Shown here: positions 7,785 to 17,143 of the stretch, piece after piece
How the letters are laid out: every line of letters starts with the position of its first letter
Position numbering within the stretch: position 1 is the stretch's first letter
From: DATILL01 sp035476575
GTDB taxonomy: Bacteria; Actinomycetota; Actinomycetes; Mycobacteriales; JACQDL01
NCBI GenBank assembly: GCA_035476575.1
Contig: DATILL010000086.1
Coordinates: forward strand, 1 to 61,260
Length of the DNA stretch: 61,260 nt
Direction: 5' to 3'
Position numbers and translations under genes: made by a program
Notes under the pieces: model-generated
Databases searched by the model: none
What the model was told of the DNA's origin: nothing
What the model saw: only the letters and a program-made list of their open reading frames with translations

Positions 7785-10445
7785 ATGCCATTCGACCCCG
7801 CCAGCTACGAGCAGGAGGTGCTCCGCCCGCTGCGGGGGCGGAGCGGGCCCCTGCCCGGCGACCTGCTGGTGCGGTATGCGGTCACGACCACGATGGACCG
7901 CCCCGACCTTGAGACGCACCTACGCCATGTTCGCACCCTGTGGAACCAGAGACGGAGCGGTCGGGGCAGTCTGGCCGAGGTGTGCAACCGGCTGCTCAGC
8001 GCGGACGACGAGCTCAAGCGCGCGAGCGACATGACCGACCCGGCCTGGTGGCGGACACAGGCACACGCCCATGACGCGAAGATCAAGCCGATGTACGACC
8101 GCCTGGTCGGCGACCTTCGTGCCGAGCACGGAGCCACCGGCCTGGTGACCCGGGCGCGGCTGGAACGGGTGGCGGCGAGCACACCGGACCTGGGGCTGGC
8201 CCGGGTCGCCGCGGCGGCCGCGGCCGCCGGGCTGACCGTGGTGGACGCGGTCGACCTGCCCACCGACAGCGGCCTGGACCGGACCATCTACCAGTCGCTG
8301 CGCGGCCATCTGGGCGAGCTGGCCGTCGGCACCGTCGTGCATCTGCTGCATCCCGCGCCGGCCGGGCCGTACACGCTGGTCAGCGCGTTCGCGGTGGCCG
8401 GCGACCCGGGCGCCCGCCTGGACCGGGCCACGCTGGACCTGCGTACCATCGAGGCCGAGCAGGCTGCGGACTCGCCGATGGCACGGGCCCGCAAGAGCGC
8501 GCTGAGCATCCTGCGCACCGGTCTGGCCAACGGTGCCGACCTGCGGATGATCGCGCTGTTCCACGTCGTGGACCGGCTGCGCCAGGCTCACCTTGGCGAG
8601 GCACTGCTGCTCAGCATGGCCACCGACCTGGGCCTAGACCGCGCCGACGCGGCGCTGGTGGTGGCAAACCTGCCAGCCGGCGAGGCCGTGCCGAAGCGTG
8701 GCCTGGCGGAGGTCGGCGAGCTGCTGGAGCGGGGCCAGCTCAGCGAGGCGGAGGCCGCCTTGACGGTGCTGCCGGCCAGCAGCCCCGACCATGCGACGGC
8801 CCGATCGCTGGTCGAGGCGGCTCGCGCCCGGTTCGACCGGCTGGTCCGGGATGCCGAGGCCGCCGTGGCCGCCGGTCGGGAGGGCACGGCAGAACAGCTC
8901 CTCGCCCAGGCGGCGGCGATCGACGCCGACGACGCCGGGCTGGCCCGGCTCAGCGAACGGGTGCCGCCTGCGCCACCGCGGGACGTCACCGCGACCGCGG
9001 CCGGAGGTGTGGTCCGGCTGGCCTGGCGGGCGCCGCTGTCGCGGGCGGCCCAGGTGCGCTACCGGGTGGTACGGGCCGAGGGCCGTACGCCGGCCAGCGA
9101 ACGCGACGGCGTCGTGGTGGCTGAGACGACCGACAGCCATGCCCAGGACCCCAGGCCGCCGGTCGCCCGCGACCTGCGCTACGCCGTCTTCGCCAGCTCC
9201 GGCCGGGTCTGGTCGCGGCCGGCCACGACCGCGCTGACCGTGCTGCCGCCGGTGTCCGACATCAAGCTGAGGGTTGACGCCGACCACGTGCTCGGGGTCT
9301 GGGTGACCCAGCCAGGAGTGGTCGGCGTCCGGGTGCGGCGTACGGTGGGGCGGCCGCCGGCAGGTCCGGACGACGGCATCGTGGTGCCGGTCAGCAGCGG
9401 CTCGTTCACCGACCGGGAGGTGGAGGAAGGCGTTGAGTACTTCTACGCCGTCACCGCCGTATACCGCGATCCGGCGGGGCGGCGGCTAGACGCGGCGACG
9501 CAGGTCGAGTCAGCGGTGCCGCGGGGGGCAGCCCAGGCGGTCGGCGACCTGATGGTGCGGGTGGCGGACCAGGGCAGCACCGGCCGGGTGCTGTTGTCCT
9601 GGTCGGGGACCGGCGAGGTACGGATCCGGCGCGCCGCCACGGCGCCGCCCTGGAAGCAGGGCACCACGGTCCCGGTGCGCCTGGTCGAGGAGTACGGCCG
9701 GGAGGTCGCCGGGCCACGGCGGAGCACGGACGGCCTCACGTCGATGGAGGCCGAGATCCCGCCGGGTCACCACGTCTACGTGCCGTTCGCCATTGGCGGT
9801 ACCGGCGCGGTGGTCGGCGCCCCGGTGGTGATGGGCATGATCGAACCGGTCCGTGACCTGCGGGCGCGACGAAACGACGACCTGGTGGTGCTGTCCTGGG
9901 TGTGGCCGGACCAGGTCGGCATCGCCGAGGTGGCCTGGACCTCCTCCGACGGCGGCACGCAGAGCCGGCGGATCAGTCGGGCGCAGTACGCCGACGAGAA
10001 CGGCTGCCGGCTGCCGGCCGGGCGCGGCGGCATCGCCGAGGTACGGACCGTGGATCTCGGCCCGAATGGTACGGCCGTGTCCCCACCGGTGGTGGTGACG
10101 GTGTCAGGCCCGGCGGTACGGCTGTGGTACACCATTGCCCGCCCTGCCGGCTGGCGAAACGCGCTCTCCCGGCAGCGGGTGGTCACCGTGCGAGTGGACC
10201 GGACCTGCGTGGATCTGACCATCCAGCTTGTCCTGTGCGTCGGCCGCGTCATGCCGGTCCGCGCCGAGCAGGGCACGGACCTGTACCGCCAGGACCGGCT
10301 GGCGCTGGCCGACGGAACTCCCCACACGTTCGAGGTAGGGATACCTGCCGCCGTGCGCAAGCCGTACTGGCTGCGGCTGTTCGTGCCGCGGCCGTCCGGC
10401 GTCGTCGTGCTCGATCCGCCGGTCGCCGAGATGAAGGTGTCGTGA
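7785..10445 (+). CDS. Large FN3-domain protein of the GTPase/chaperone system
   Basis: This is an 886-residue protein with no recognisable catalytic motif. The first about 390 residues are alpha-helical and Ala/Arg/Leu-rich, with repeat-like hairpins around 300-390 (AEVGELLERGQLSEAEAALT, AVAAGREGTAEQLLAQAAAI). The rest reads as several consecutive fibronectin type III-like beta domains, each starting with a Pro-rich PPAPPRDVTATAAGGVVRLA-type strand (about 398, 490, 590, 695, 790). No signal peptide or membrane segment is visible, so it is probably cytosolic. Its stop overlaps the next ATG (TGATG), tying it to the GTPase. It is likely an adaptor or sensor scaffold between the chaperones and the GTPases (inference). 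Confidence 0.72.
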   Translation: MPFDPASYEQEVLRPLRGRSGPLPGDLLVRYAVTTTMDRPDLETHLRHVRTLWNQRRSGRGSLAEVCNRLLSADDELKRASDMTDPAWWRTQAHAHDAKIKPMYDRLVGDLRAEHGATGLVTRARLERVAASTPDLGLARVAAAAAAAGLTVVDAVDLPTDSGLDRTIYQSLRGHLGELAVGTVVHLLHPAPAGPYTLVSAFAVAGDPGARLDRATLDLRTIEAEQAADSPMARARKSALSILRTGLANGADLRMIALFHVVDRLRQAHLGEALLLSMATDLGLDRADAALVVANLPAGEAVPKRGLAEVGELLERGQLSEAEAALTVLPASSPDHATARSLVEAARARFDRLVRDAEAAVAAGREGTAEQLLAQAAAIDADDAGLARLSERVPPAPPRDVTATAAGGVVRLAWRAPLSRAAQVRYRVVRAEGRTPASERDGVVVAETTDSHAQDPRPPVARDLRYAVFASSGRVWSRPATTALTVLPPVSDIKLRVDADHVLGVWVTQPGVVGVRVRRTVGRPPAGPDDGIVVPVSSGSFTDREVEEGVEYFYAVTAVYRDPAGRRLDAATQVESAVPRGAAQAVGDLMVRVADQGSTGRVLLSWSGTGEVRIRRAATAPPWKQGTTVPVRLVEEYGREVAGPRRSTDGLTSMEAEIPPGHHVYVPFAIGGTGAVVGAPVVMGMIEPVRDLRARRNDDLVVLSWVWPDQVGIAEVAWTSSDGGTQSRRISRAQYADENGCRLPAGRGGIAEVRTVDLGPNGTAVSPPVVVTVSGPAVRLWYTIARPAGWRNALSRQRVVTVRVDRTCVDLTIQLVLCVGRVMPVRAEQGTDLYRQDRLALADGTPHTFEVGIPAAVRKPYWLRLFVPRPSGVVVLDPPVAEMKVS

Positions 10446-11641
10446 TGCCCGGAGTCGCCTGCCCCTACTGCTACCACCGCATCTCGCCGCACGACCTCTG
10501 GTACCGGTGCGCGGGTCGCGGCACGCCGGGCCAGCCCGGCTGCACGCCCGAGGTCGACCAGGCCCGGCAGCGGGAGACCGGCTATGCGCGCCCATGCCTG
10601 CCCTCCTACCCGCCGCCACGGCAGGTCGCCATCGCCCACGCCAGGCCCGTGTGTGCGCGCTGCAACGGCGAGTCCGGTCGCCGGGTCTGCCCGTGCTGCC
10701 ACACCCCGCTGCCCACCGACTTCGGCGCTGCGGCCAGCCCGCTGATCGGGCTGGTGGGGGCAAAGGGCACCGGCAAGACCGTGTACCTGACCGTGTTGGC
10801 GCACGAGCTGCGGACCAACACCCGCCGCCGGTTCGGGGCAGACGTGCGGCTCTCCGGCGACCAGCAGGGCGACCAGGCGTCGTCGCGGGACTGGCTCAAG
10901 CGCAACGTCGACACCGTCTACCAAGACCACCGGCTGCTTGCCCAGACGGCCCCGGCCAGGGAAGGGCGACGCGAGCCGGTGGTGTTCGAGTGGCGGCAGG
11001 AGTACCGGCGGGCCGGCCTGCGCCGGCTCGCCACGTTCCACCTCTCCTTCTACGACACGGCGGGAGAGGACCTGACCAGCCAGGAGAACACCTTCGACCT
11101 GGCCTACCTGGGAGCGGCCGACGCGCTCATCGTGCTGCTGGACCCGTTCACGCTGCCCCAGGCGCGGGACCGGCTGCGCCTGCCGGGGGCGGCGATGACC
11201 TCTGACGAAGCTGCTGGCGACGTGCTGAACCGGGTCACCAAGCTGCTCCGGCTGCGGCACGGCGTCCGGGGCGGCCGGCGGATCAGCCTGCCGGTGGCGG
11301 TCGCCTTCGCGAAGATCGACGCGTTCTTCGACCTGCTCGGTGCGGACCACCCACTGCTGCGAACCCCGCGGGCAGTGCCGGCCTACGACGAGGCGGCCGG
11401 TCAGGAGACCCATGAACACATCCTCAGCCTGCTGCACGAGCTGGGCGCCGATGACGTCGACGTCCACCTGCGGCACAACTACAGCCGGTTCCGCTACTTC
11501 GCTGTCTCCGCGCTGGGCGCCCCACCCAACTACGAGAACGGCGAGGTCGACGCCGGTGGCGTGCGCCCGCTCCGCGTCGACGAGCCACTGGTCTGGCTGC
11601 TCAGCCGGTCCGGCGTGGTACCGACCGAGGGCAAGCGATGA
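10445..11641 (+). CDS. Zinc-ribbon TRAFAC-type GTPase (double-GTPase family)
   Basis: The 398-residue protein starts at ATG 10445, sharing one base with the upstream stop. The first about 95 residues hold Cys pairs of treble-clef/zinc-ribbon type (CPYC, CARC, CPCC). A P-loop GLVGAKGTGKTVYL lies near residue 102, a switch/Walker B segment FYDTAGED near 202, and an NKxD-like AKID near 290. The architecture matches GTPases described next to GAP1 proteins in actinobacterial conflict operons. It overlaps the next gene by ATGA. The role is probably a regulated GTP switch; the partner proteins are inferred. Confidence 0.8.
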   Translation: MPGVACPYCYHRISPHDLWYRCAGRGTPGQPGCTPEVDQARQRETGYARPCLPSYPPPRQVAIAHARPVCARCNGESGRRVCPCCHTPLPTDFGAAASPLIGLVGAKGTGKTVYLTVLAHELRTNTRRRFGADVRLSGDQQGDQASSRDWLKRNVDTVYQDHRLLAQTAPAREGRREPVVFEWRQEYRRAGLRRLATFHLSFYDTAGEDLTSQENTFDLAYLGAADALIVLLDPFTLPQARDRLRLPGAAMTSDEAAGDVLNRVTKLLRLRHGVRGGRRISLPVAVAFAKIDAFFDLLGADHPLLRTPRAVPAYDEAAGQETHEHILSLLHELGADDVDVHLRHNYSRFRYFAVSALGAPPNYENGEVDAGGVRPLRVDEPLVWLLSRSGVVPTEGKR

Positions 11642-14019
11642 CCGGACGGTTCGAAACCCTCGTCTACACCGACTGCCGGCCGGGGCAGGGCCTGCGGGGC
11701 TCCGCTGGCCTGCAGTTCCAGGCTCGCTCGGCTGGCGCGGACATCGAGGCGATGGCGCTGGTGCAGCGGACCCTGCTGTACGAGCCGCCAGCGAGCTGGA
11801 TGCAGCACCGCCGGCCGGTCACGGACTACCCGCCGTCGTTCGCCCACGTGTCCGGTGGCCTGTGGGCCACCGCGCACGGGGTGTACCTCGGCCAGGAGGC
11901 CAACGGCACCCGGGAGGGGAACCAGCTCACCCACACCGTGGTGACCAAGGACCCGGACTCCTACGGGCTGGTCCGGCCGGCGCAGCTGTTCGGTGCGTCC
12001 TTCTGGACGTCGCAACCGGTCGACGGGAACACCTGCCCGCCGGTCGGAGAGGGCTGGGAGCCGGGGCCGTTCGACGCGGCCTCCATCCAGGAGTTCGTTC
12101 GTCGGCACCCCCGCCACCAGGAGCTGCTTGGCACGCTGGTCTCCACCCTGGAGCGGATCCGGGAGCCGCAAGCCCGTCGGCTGCTGTTCGTCGCGGAGCA
12201 GGTCGAGCCGGTGCTGCGCTGGCTCGCCGCGGCGACCCTGCTGCTGCCGCAGCGACAGGCCCTGGAGATCGGTTTCAAGGTCTTCACCACAAACCCGGCG
12301 TACGCCGCCCAGCCGGTGCTGGCCGTCCACCCGGACTGGGACAGCTTCCCCGGCACGGTCGACCGTGACCTTGGCTATGTCGTGGTCGACCTGGTTGCCG
12401 ACCGGTGGAGCGAGGTCCCGGTGAGCCCGACCGCGGGCATCTGGGCTGAGCTGTTCAGCGTCGAGGACCCGTACGACGTGACCGACGCGGTCGAGGTCGC
12501 GGCCGCGTCAGGGCTGCCGCCCGAGGTCGCTCAGCAGCTCGCCCTGGCTGCGGTGTTGAGCCGCCAGCCAGCCGGCGAACACGCCCTGGCGGTTGTGTCA
12601 TGGCTCGCCGACGGGCCCCGCGACCTGCTCAACGCGTACGGCGTAGCGCTGGTCGACGTGCTGACCGACCGGGCCGGGTCCCAGCCGGTGTCGCTCCTGC
12701 GTGCCCTGGCCCGGGTCGTTCGGGCCGGCGGCCGGTCCGCGGCGGTCCGCTTGGCGCTGCTCGCCGCGGAGGTCCGAGAGGCGGCGGTGCAGGGTGCCAC
12801 CTCCGCTACGGCGGTGCCGTTGCCGGCATCAGGCGAGTGGGACGAGAAGCACGCCGCAACGGCCCGCCGGATCGTCGCCGAGGGGCTGGAGGTCACTCGC
12901 GGCGTCGGGTTCGATGCCGTGCTTCGGGTGGCCAGAACGTTTGACGTCGCAGTGTCGATGGAGCAGAACAGAGCCGCGACCGAGGCCTTTGTGAGGGACT
13001 GGCTCGACCACCCGGACCGGCCCTACGACCCGGCAAGCTGGCCGGACGGTGACCGGTTTGTCGACCTGCTGTGCGATCTGCTGAGCCAGCAGGTGGAGCG
13101 GGAGCCAGCGCGGGCGGCGGAGGTCGGTGCCCGCTGGTGGCGGCAGTTGCTGCCCTACAGAGGCGAGCCGCGCAACGAGTGCGACGCCGCCGTTCTGGCG
13201 ACCGCTATGGCGCAGGGCACAGAGGCCGAGCGGTCCGATCTGGTGGCGGAGCGGCTGCGGCTGGCCTGCCAGGACCGCAACCCGGCCGGCGGGGTCGAGC
13301 GTCTGGCCGCGGTGCTGTGGACCCGGACCATCCCCACGATGGCCGAGCTCGAGCTGCTGCACCGGTACGCCCGCCAGGCTGGCGCGTATGTCGCCCCGGC
13401 GCTGATCGACTCATTCGTGGTCGCGGAGCGGCACGCTGGTCGGCTCGACGACGACGTCCTCGACCTGTGCCGGCGGTTCCGGGACGACTCGGTGGTCCGG
13501 CGGCCGGGAGGTGAGCTGACCCGGCTGCTCGACGACGATGCCAGGGTGCGAGAACTGTGCCGGGTGCTGGGCGGCCCCACCGAGGCCACCGCGGAGGTCG
13601 ACGATCTCCGCGGCGTGTCGCTGGACGCGATCCTGCGGCGCCGGAGGGACCTAGCCGCGGCCCTGCGCCGCGCGGGGCCGCGGCTTGCGCTGGCGGCGCT
13701 CCTCAGCCTGCCGGCCGAGGTGGCCGAGGCGTACGTCGCGCGGCTGGCTGCGGCCCTGCGGCAAGAACCCGTCGCGCCGGACCTGGCGACGGCGTTCTGC
13801 CTGCGCGAACCGGACGAGACCGGTCGCCCGTCGTCATCCGGGGTGTCGCGGGCGCTGGGCGAGCTGCTGAGGTCGTGGGTCCGCCGGGCGTCCGAGGGCG
13901 ACTTGGACGAGGTGGCCGAGTGGGTGTGCAGGCTCGGCGGTGCCGACCGGCGGACCGACTGGCGGGCCTGGGCCCACGGCGAGCGCGGCAACCGGTGGCG
14001 CTGGCGTCGGCGGAGGTAG
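11638..14019 (+). CDS. GTPase-associated protein 1-like (GAP1) protein
   Basis: The 793-residue protein overlaps the GTPase stop by ATGA. Its N-terminus (FETLVYTDCRPGQGLRGSAG, then QFQARS) and the following about 150 residues match what I recall as the GAP1 N-terminal domain, type 2. A middle helical domain (about 170-420) and a long alpha-helical C-terminal domain (about 430-790) follow. There is no P-loop, protease or nuclease motif. GAP1 proteins are known from comparative genomics as partners of double-GTPase genes in multicellular bacteria; their biochemical activity is not established. A core component of the operon. Confidence 0.75.
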   Translation: MTGRFETLVYTDCRPGQGLRGSAGLQFQARSAGADIEAMALVQRTLLYEPPASWMQHRRPVTDYPPSFAHVSGGLWATAHGVYLGQEANGTREGNQLTHTVVTKDPDSYGLVRPAQLFGASFWTSQPVDGNTCPPVGEGWEPGPFDAASIQEFVRRHPRHQELLGTLVSTLERIREPQARRLLFVAEQVEPVLRWLAAATLLLPQRQALEIGFKVFTTNPAYAAQPVLAVHPDWDSFPGTVDRDLGYVVVDLVADRWSEVPVSPTAGIWAELFSVEDPYDVTDAVEVAAASGLPPEVAQQLALAAVLSRQPAGEHALAVVSWLADGPRDLLNAYGVALVDVLTDRAGSQPVSLLRALARVVRAGGRSAAVRLALLAAEVREAAVQGATSATAVPLPASGEWDEKHAATARRIVAEGLEVTRGVGFDAVLRVARTFDVAVSMEQNRAATEAFVRDWLDHPDRPYDPASWPDGDRFVDLLCDLLSQQVEREPARAAEVGARWWRQLLPYRGEPRNECDAAVLATAMAQGTEAERSDLVAERLRLACQDRNPAGGVERLAAVLWTRTIPTMAELELLHRYARQAGAYVAPALIDSFVVAERHAGRLDDDVLDLCRRFRDDSVVRRPGGELTRLLDDDARVRELCRVLGGPTEATAEVDDLRGVSLDAILRRRRDLAAALRRAGPRLALAALLSLPAEVAEAYVARLAAALRQEPVAPDLATAFCLREPDETGRPSSSGVSRALGELLRSWVRRASEGDLDEVAEWVCRLGGADRRTDWRAWAHGERGNRWRWRRRR

Positions 14020-14022
14020 CCC

Positions 14023-15609
14023 GTGCCGGCCATCGTGATCGGCGTCGCCCTGCTGGGTTTCCTGTACCTGTGGCTGTGCTTCCTGGCGCTGGTCTATGTT
14101 GCCACCCCGCTGTGCCTGGTGGCGGCGGCCGGCGGCGTCTTGGCCGGCGGCGGCACCGCGGTGGTCCTGACCGTGCTGACCCTGGCCGGACGGCGACCAC
14201 AGGTCCGGGTCGTCGGGCCTGCCGAGGTGGTGGCCGGCGCGATTGGCGGCCAGGTGCGGCCGGGGCTGCCGCGCCGGGACCGGGCCTGGCCGACGTACTT
14301 CGCCGTCCAGATGCGGCACGACCTGACCGCCGCGATTGAGTGGACCATCGGGACGGTGAGCCAGCTCTGGCAGCGGGCCTGGTCGGTTGTCGAGGCCGGC
14401 ACGGAGAGCGACAGCATGGTGCTGTTGTTCTGGCCACTCTTGGTCCCGCCCCTGGTGCTGCTGCTGGCGGTGACTGCCGGCAGCGCGGCCGGCGTTGTCC
14501 TGGTCGCGGTGGTCTTCGCCCTGGCCAGCGCGGTCGCGTGGACGGGCGGCCTGCTGGTCGTGTTCGCGCTGCGCGCCGTCGACCGAGCCTGGCAGTGGCT
14601 GTTTCGAGCGGCCGGGAGCTGCGGTCAGCCAGGCTGCTACGAGGTCAGCGCGCTGCCGGCGTACGAGTGCCCCGGCTGCCGGGAGCTGCACCGCGACATC
14701 CGGCCGGGCCGGCTCGGCGTGCTGTGGCGACGATGTGGCTGCGGCCACACCATGCCGACCACGGTGCTGCGGTCGGGCCAGCTCCGGGCGGTCTGCCCAC
14801 GGTGCATCAGCCCGCTGCATGAGGGTGCGGGGATGGTCACTGACGTCCGGGTTCCGGTGTTCGGCGCCACCATGGCGGGCAAGACCCGGTTCATCATGGC
14901 CAGCCTCGCGTCGTTGGCCGGTCTGGCCGGCTGTGACGGGATCGCGGTCTCAGCACCGGACGACGACAGCAGGCAGGCGCTGGCCGGCTATGCCGAGGTC
15001 ATCGCCACGGGGCAGTCCACGCTCAAGACCGCTCCGGACCTGCCCGCCGCGGTGAGCCTGCACCTGGAGATGGGCCGGCGGAAGGCGCTGGTGCACGTCT
15101 TCGACGCGGCGGGCGAGCTGTTCGTGGACGAGGAGGAGACCGCGAACCTGAGCTACCTGGACCGGGCCCGTGGGCTGGTGTTCGTGCTCGATCCGTTCTC
15201 CGTGCCGGACGTGCGAGCACGGCTGGCCGGCTCCTACGCCGGGCTGCTCGACACTGCGGCCAGCCACGACCCCGAGGACTCCTACCTGGTCACCGTGCGG
15301 CGGCTGCGGTCCTACGGCGTGGACACCCGCCGCCAGCGGCTGGCCTTCGTCGTGTCCAAGGGTGACCTGCTGCTCGGCCTGCCGGTAGCCACTGGGCTGG
15401 CGGCTGGCTCGGCGGCGGTGCGCCCGTGGCTGCACGAGGTGGGGTTGGACAACCTGCTTCTCGCCGCCGACCGGGACTTCGCCGAGGTGCGGTTCTTCCT
15501 GGTCTCGGCGATGACCGCGGAGCCGTGGACGCCGACCAGCGCCCTAGCCCCGCTGCGCTGGCTTCTCGCCGGCGACCGGATCCGCCTCGACCGGCACGGT
15601 GACTCTTGA
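14023..15609 (+). CDS. Membrane-anchored zinc-ribbon GTPase (second GTPase)
   Basis: The 528-residue protein starts with GTG, 3 nt after the GAP1-like gene. Two membrane helices lie at about residues 3-45 and another hydrophobic pair at about 135-185 (LLFWPLLVPPLVLLLAVTAG). Zinc-ribbon cysteines follow (CGQPGC, CPGC, CGCG, CPRC, about 205-265). A P-loop FGATMAGKTRFI lies near 280, a Walker B FDAAGELF near 360 and SKGD near 443. It is the membrane counterpart of the soluble GTPase two genes upstream, with the GAP1-like gene between them. This points to signalling at the inner face of the membrane (inference). Confidence 0.78.
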   Translation: MPAIVIGVALLGFLYLWLCFLALVYVATPLCLVAAAGGVLAGGGTAVVLTVLTLAGRRPQVRVVGPAEVVAGAIGGQVRPGLPRRDRAWPTYFAVQMRHDLTAAIEWTIGTVSQLWQRAWSVVEAGTESDSMVLLFWPLLVPPLVLLLAVTAGSAAGVVLVAVVFALASAVAWTGGLLVVFALRAVDRAWQWLFRAAGSCGQPGCYEVSALPAYECPGCRELHRDIRPGRLGVLWRRCGCGHTMPTTVLRSGQLRAVCPRCISPLHEGAGMVTDVRVPVFGATMAGKTRFIMASLASLAGLAGCDGIAVSAPDDDSRQALAGYAEVIATGQSTLKTAPDLPAAVSLHLEMGRRKALVHVFDAAGELFVDEEETANLSYLDRARGLVFVLDPFSVPDVRARLAGSYAGLLDTAASHDPEDSYLVTVRRLRSYGVDTRRQRLAFVVSKGDLLLGLPVATGLAAGSAAVRPWLHEVGLDNLLLAADRDFAEVRFFLVSAMTAEPWTPTSALAPLRWLLAGDRIRLDRHGDS

Positions 15610-15764
15610 TGCCGCCGACCAGCCACCTCTGGAGCAGGCGGCTGCTGATCTTCTGCGTGGTTCTGGCGGTGGGCCTGCTGGCCCTGGCGGCGGTGGGGGC
15701 AGACATGCCGGCCGTCGTACTGGACCACGCCCAGGGGTTCTGGCGGGGAGTGCGCGGGCTGTGA
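15609..15764 (+). CDS. 51-residue single-pass membrane peptide ending the GTPase operon
   Basis: The ATG at 15609 shares its A with the TGA of the membrane GTPase (TGATG), so translation is likely coupled. The product starts MPPTSHLWSRRLL, has one hydrophobic helix (about residues 12-31, a run of Leu, Val and Ala) and a short Trp/Arg-rich tail ending in FWRGVRGL. Basic residues before the helix suggest the N-terminus stays inside. Codon use is GC-rich at third positions, as in the neighbours. I know of no family; a small membrane effector or regulator of the operon is possible. Confidence 0.6.
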   Translation: MPPTSHLWSRRLLIFCVVLAVGLLALAAVGADMPAVVLDHAQGFWRGVRGL

Positions 15765-15905
15765 GGCGGCCTGCCGTGCGCGGGCTGGGTCTCATCCGGG
15801 TGAGCCGGGCTGTGGAGCCGGCACCGAGTCAGGGCAGGATGGTGTGGTGCGCGTCGCTGTCGGTTGTTCACCGTCGACGACGACTGAGGAGGGAGTGGAG
15901 ATCCG

Positions 15906-16820
15906 GTGCTGGATCCGGGTGAGCTGTATAAGTGGGCCGAGGTGCCGGCGGAGCTGGACCGGCCGGTGCTGGTGGTGGCGATGACCGGTTTCGTGGACGC
16001 GGCCGGGGCGTCGCGGCTGGCCGCGCAGCATCTGCGTGAGCTCGGCGACCCCCGAACGGTCGCTACCTTCGACATTGATCAGCTCTTCGACTATCGGGGG
16101 CGGCGCCCGGCGATGCTCTTCGTCGAGGATCACTGGGAGCAGTACGAGCAGCCGGCCCTGTCCGTGCAGGCGCTGCGGGACGCCGTCGGGACGCCGTTCC
16201 TGCTGCTGGAGGGCGCCGAGCCGGACCTGCAATGGGAGCGTTTCGCCGCGGCAATGCTCGGGCTCGTCGAGCGTCTCGACGTGCGGGTGAGCGTCGGGCT
16301 CAACGCCATCCCGATGGCGGTGCCGCACACCCGGCCGCTCGGGGTGACCGCACACGCCAGCCGGCGCGAGCTGATCGCCGACCACCAGCCGTGGCTGCAA
16401 CGGGTGCGCGTGCCCGGCAGCGCCGCCCACCTGCTGGAGCTCCGGCTGGGCCTGGCCGGTCGGGACGCGATGGGCTTCGCGGTGCACGTCCCTCACTACC
16501 TGGCCCAGACCGACTACCCGGCGGCCGCCCAGACGCTGTTGGAGGCGGTGTCGCGGTCGACCGGGCTCGCCCTGGTCACCGAGGACCTGCGTGCCACTGC
16601 CGAGCAGGTCCGCGCCGCCGTGGACTCCCAGGTGCTCGACTCGCCGGAGGTCGCCACGCTGCTTCAAGGCCTGGAGCAGCAGTACGACGCCTACGTCGCC
16701 AGCCGCGGCACCAGCCTGCTCGCCACCGAGGCCGGCCCGCTGCCGACTGCCGACGAGCTGGGCGCCGAGCTCGAACGCTACCTCGCCGAACGGCAGGACC
16801 GCGGCGACCAGCCCGGCTGA
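15906..16820 (+). CDS. PAC2-family protein
   Basis: The 304-residue protein has GTG 15906 preceded by GGAG. It shows the PAC2 fold features of archaeal and actinobacterial members: LVVAMTGFVDAAGASRLAA near the N-terminus, FDIDQLFDYRGRRP, LLLEGAEPDLQWERF and the HVPHYLAQTDYP segment. A C-terminal charged helix (QQYDAYVASRG, ELERYLAERQ) follows. PAC2 proteins are related to eukaryotic proteasome assembly chaperones; the bacterial role is not settled. It is separated by about 140 nt from the GTPase operon and may have its own promoter. Confidence 0.88.
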   Translation: MLDPGELYKWAEVPAELDRPVLVVAMTGFVDAAGASRLAAQHLRELGDPRTVATFDIDQLFDYRGRRPAMLFVEDHWEQYEQPALSVQALRDAVGTPFLLLEGAEPDLQWERFAAAMLGLVERLDVRVSVGLNAIPMAVPHTRPLGVTAHASRRELIADHQPWLQRVRVPGSAAHLLELRLGLAGRDAMGFAVHVPHYLAQTDYPAAAQTLLEAVSRSTGLALVTEDLRATAEQVRAAVDSQVLDSPEVATLLQGLEQQYDAYVASRGTSLLATEAGPLPTADELGAELERYLAERQDRGDQPG

Positions 16821-17143
16821 GCCCCTGGCAGCCGAGCTGGCTGAAAGCCTTGTCCCGGGCCCCGCGGCCCTTCTGGGTTCTGCGCGGCCAGCAGGTCATT
16901 CACAGCGTCCCTAGACCGGTCCCGGGGCTCTTCCACCTCCGCCCGGTCGTCGTCGGCGACATCCATGAGACGTTGCAGGGTGGCCGTGTTGCGTGCCTCT
17001 CCCAGGTCCAGCAACTGGACCTCTCGTCGAAGTATCTCGGTCCAGGCGAACCACTGGCCCACGATCCACAGCGTGCTCAGCTCCGCGTAGTCACCTTGAG
17101 CCTGGCTGGCTCGGAGAGAGCTGGTCGCGACGGTGGCTGGTAC
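16778..17143 (-). pseudogene. Possible decayed coding fragment, unknown family
   Basis: On the reverse strand an open frame from just after a TAG at 17144-17146 reads like a helical, Glu/Arg/Leu-rich protein (QAQGDYAELSTLW, EILRREVQLLDLGEARNTAT, LMDVADDDRAEVEE) before dissolving into low-complexity Pro/Gly/Arg sequence. The only usable start is a GTG at 17062, in mid-domain. Its 3' part overlaps the end of the PAC2 gene. It looks like the surviving middle of a lost gene; I cannot name a family. Confidence 0.3.

Noticed and set aside
9776..11476. 566-codon open frame on the reverse strand
   Set aside because: It lies antisense to the FN3 and GTPase genes, which have clear domains; long antisense frames are expected at this GC content.
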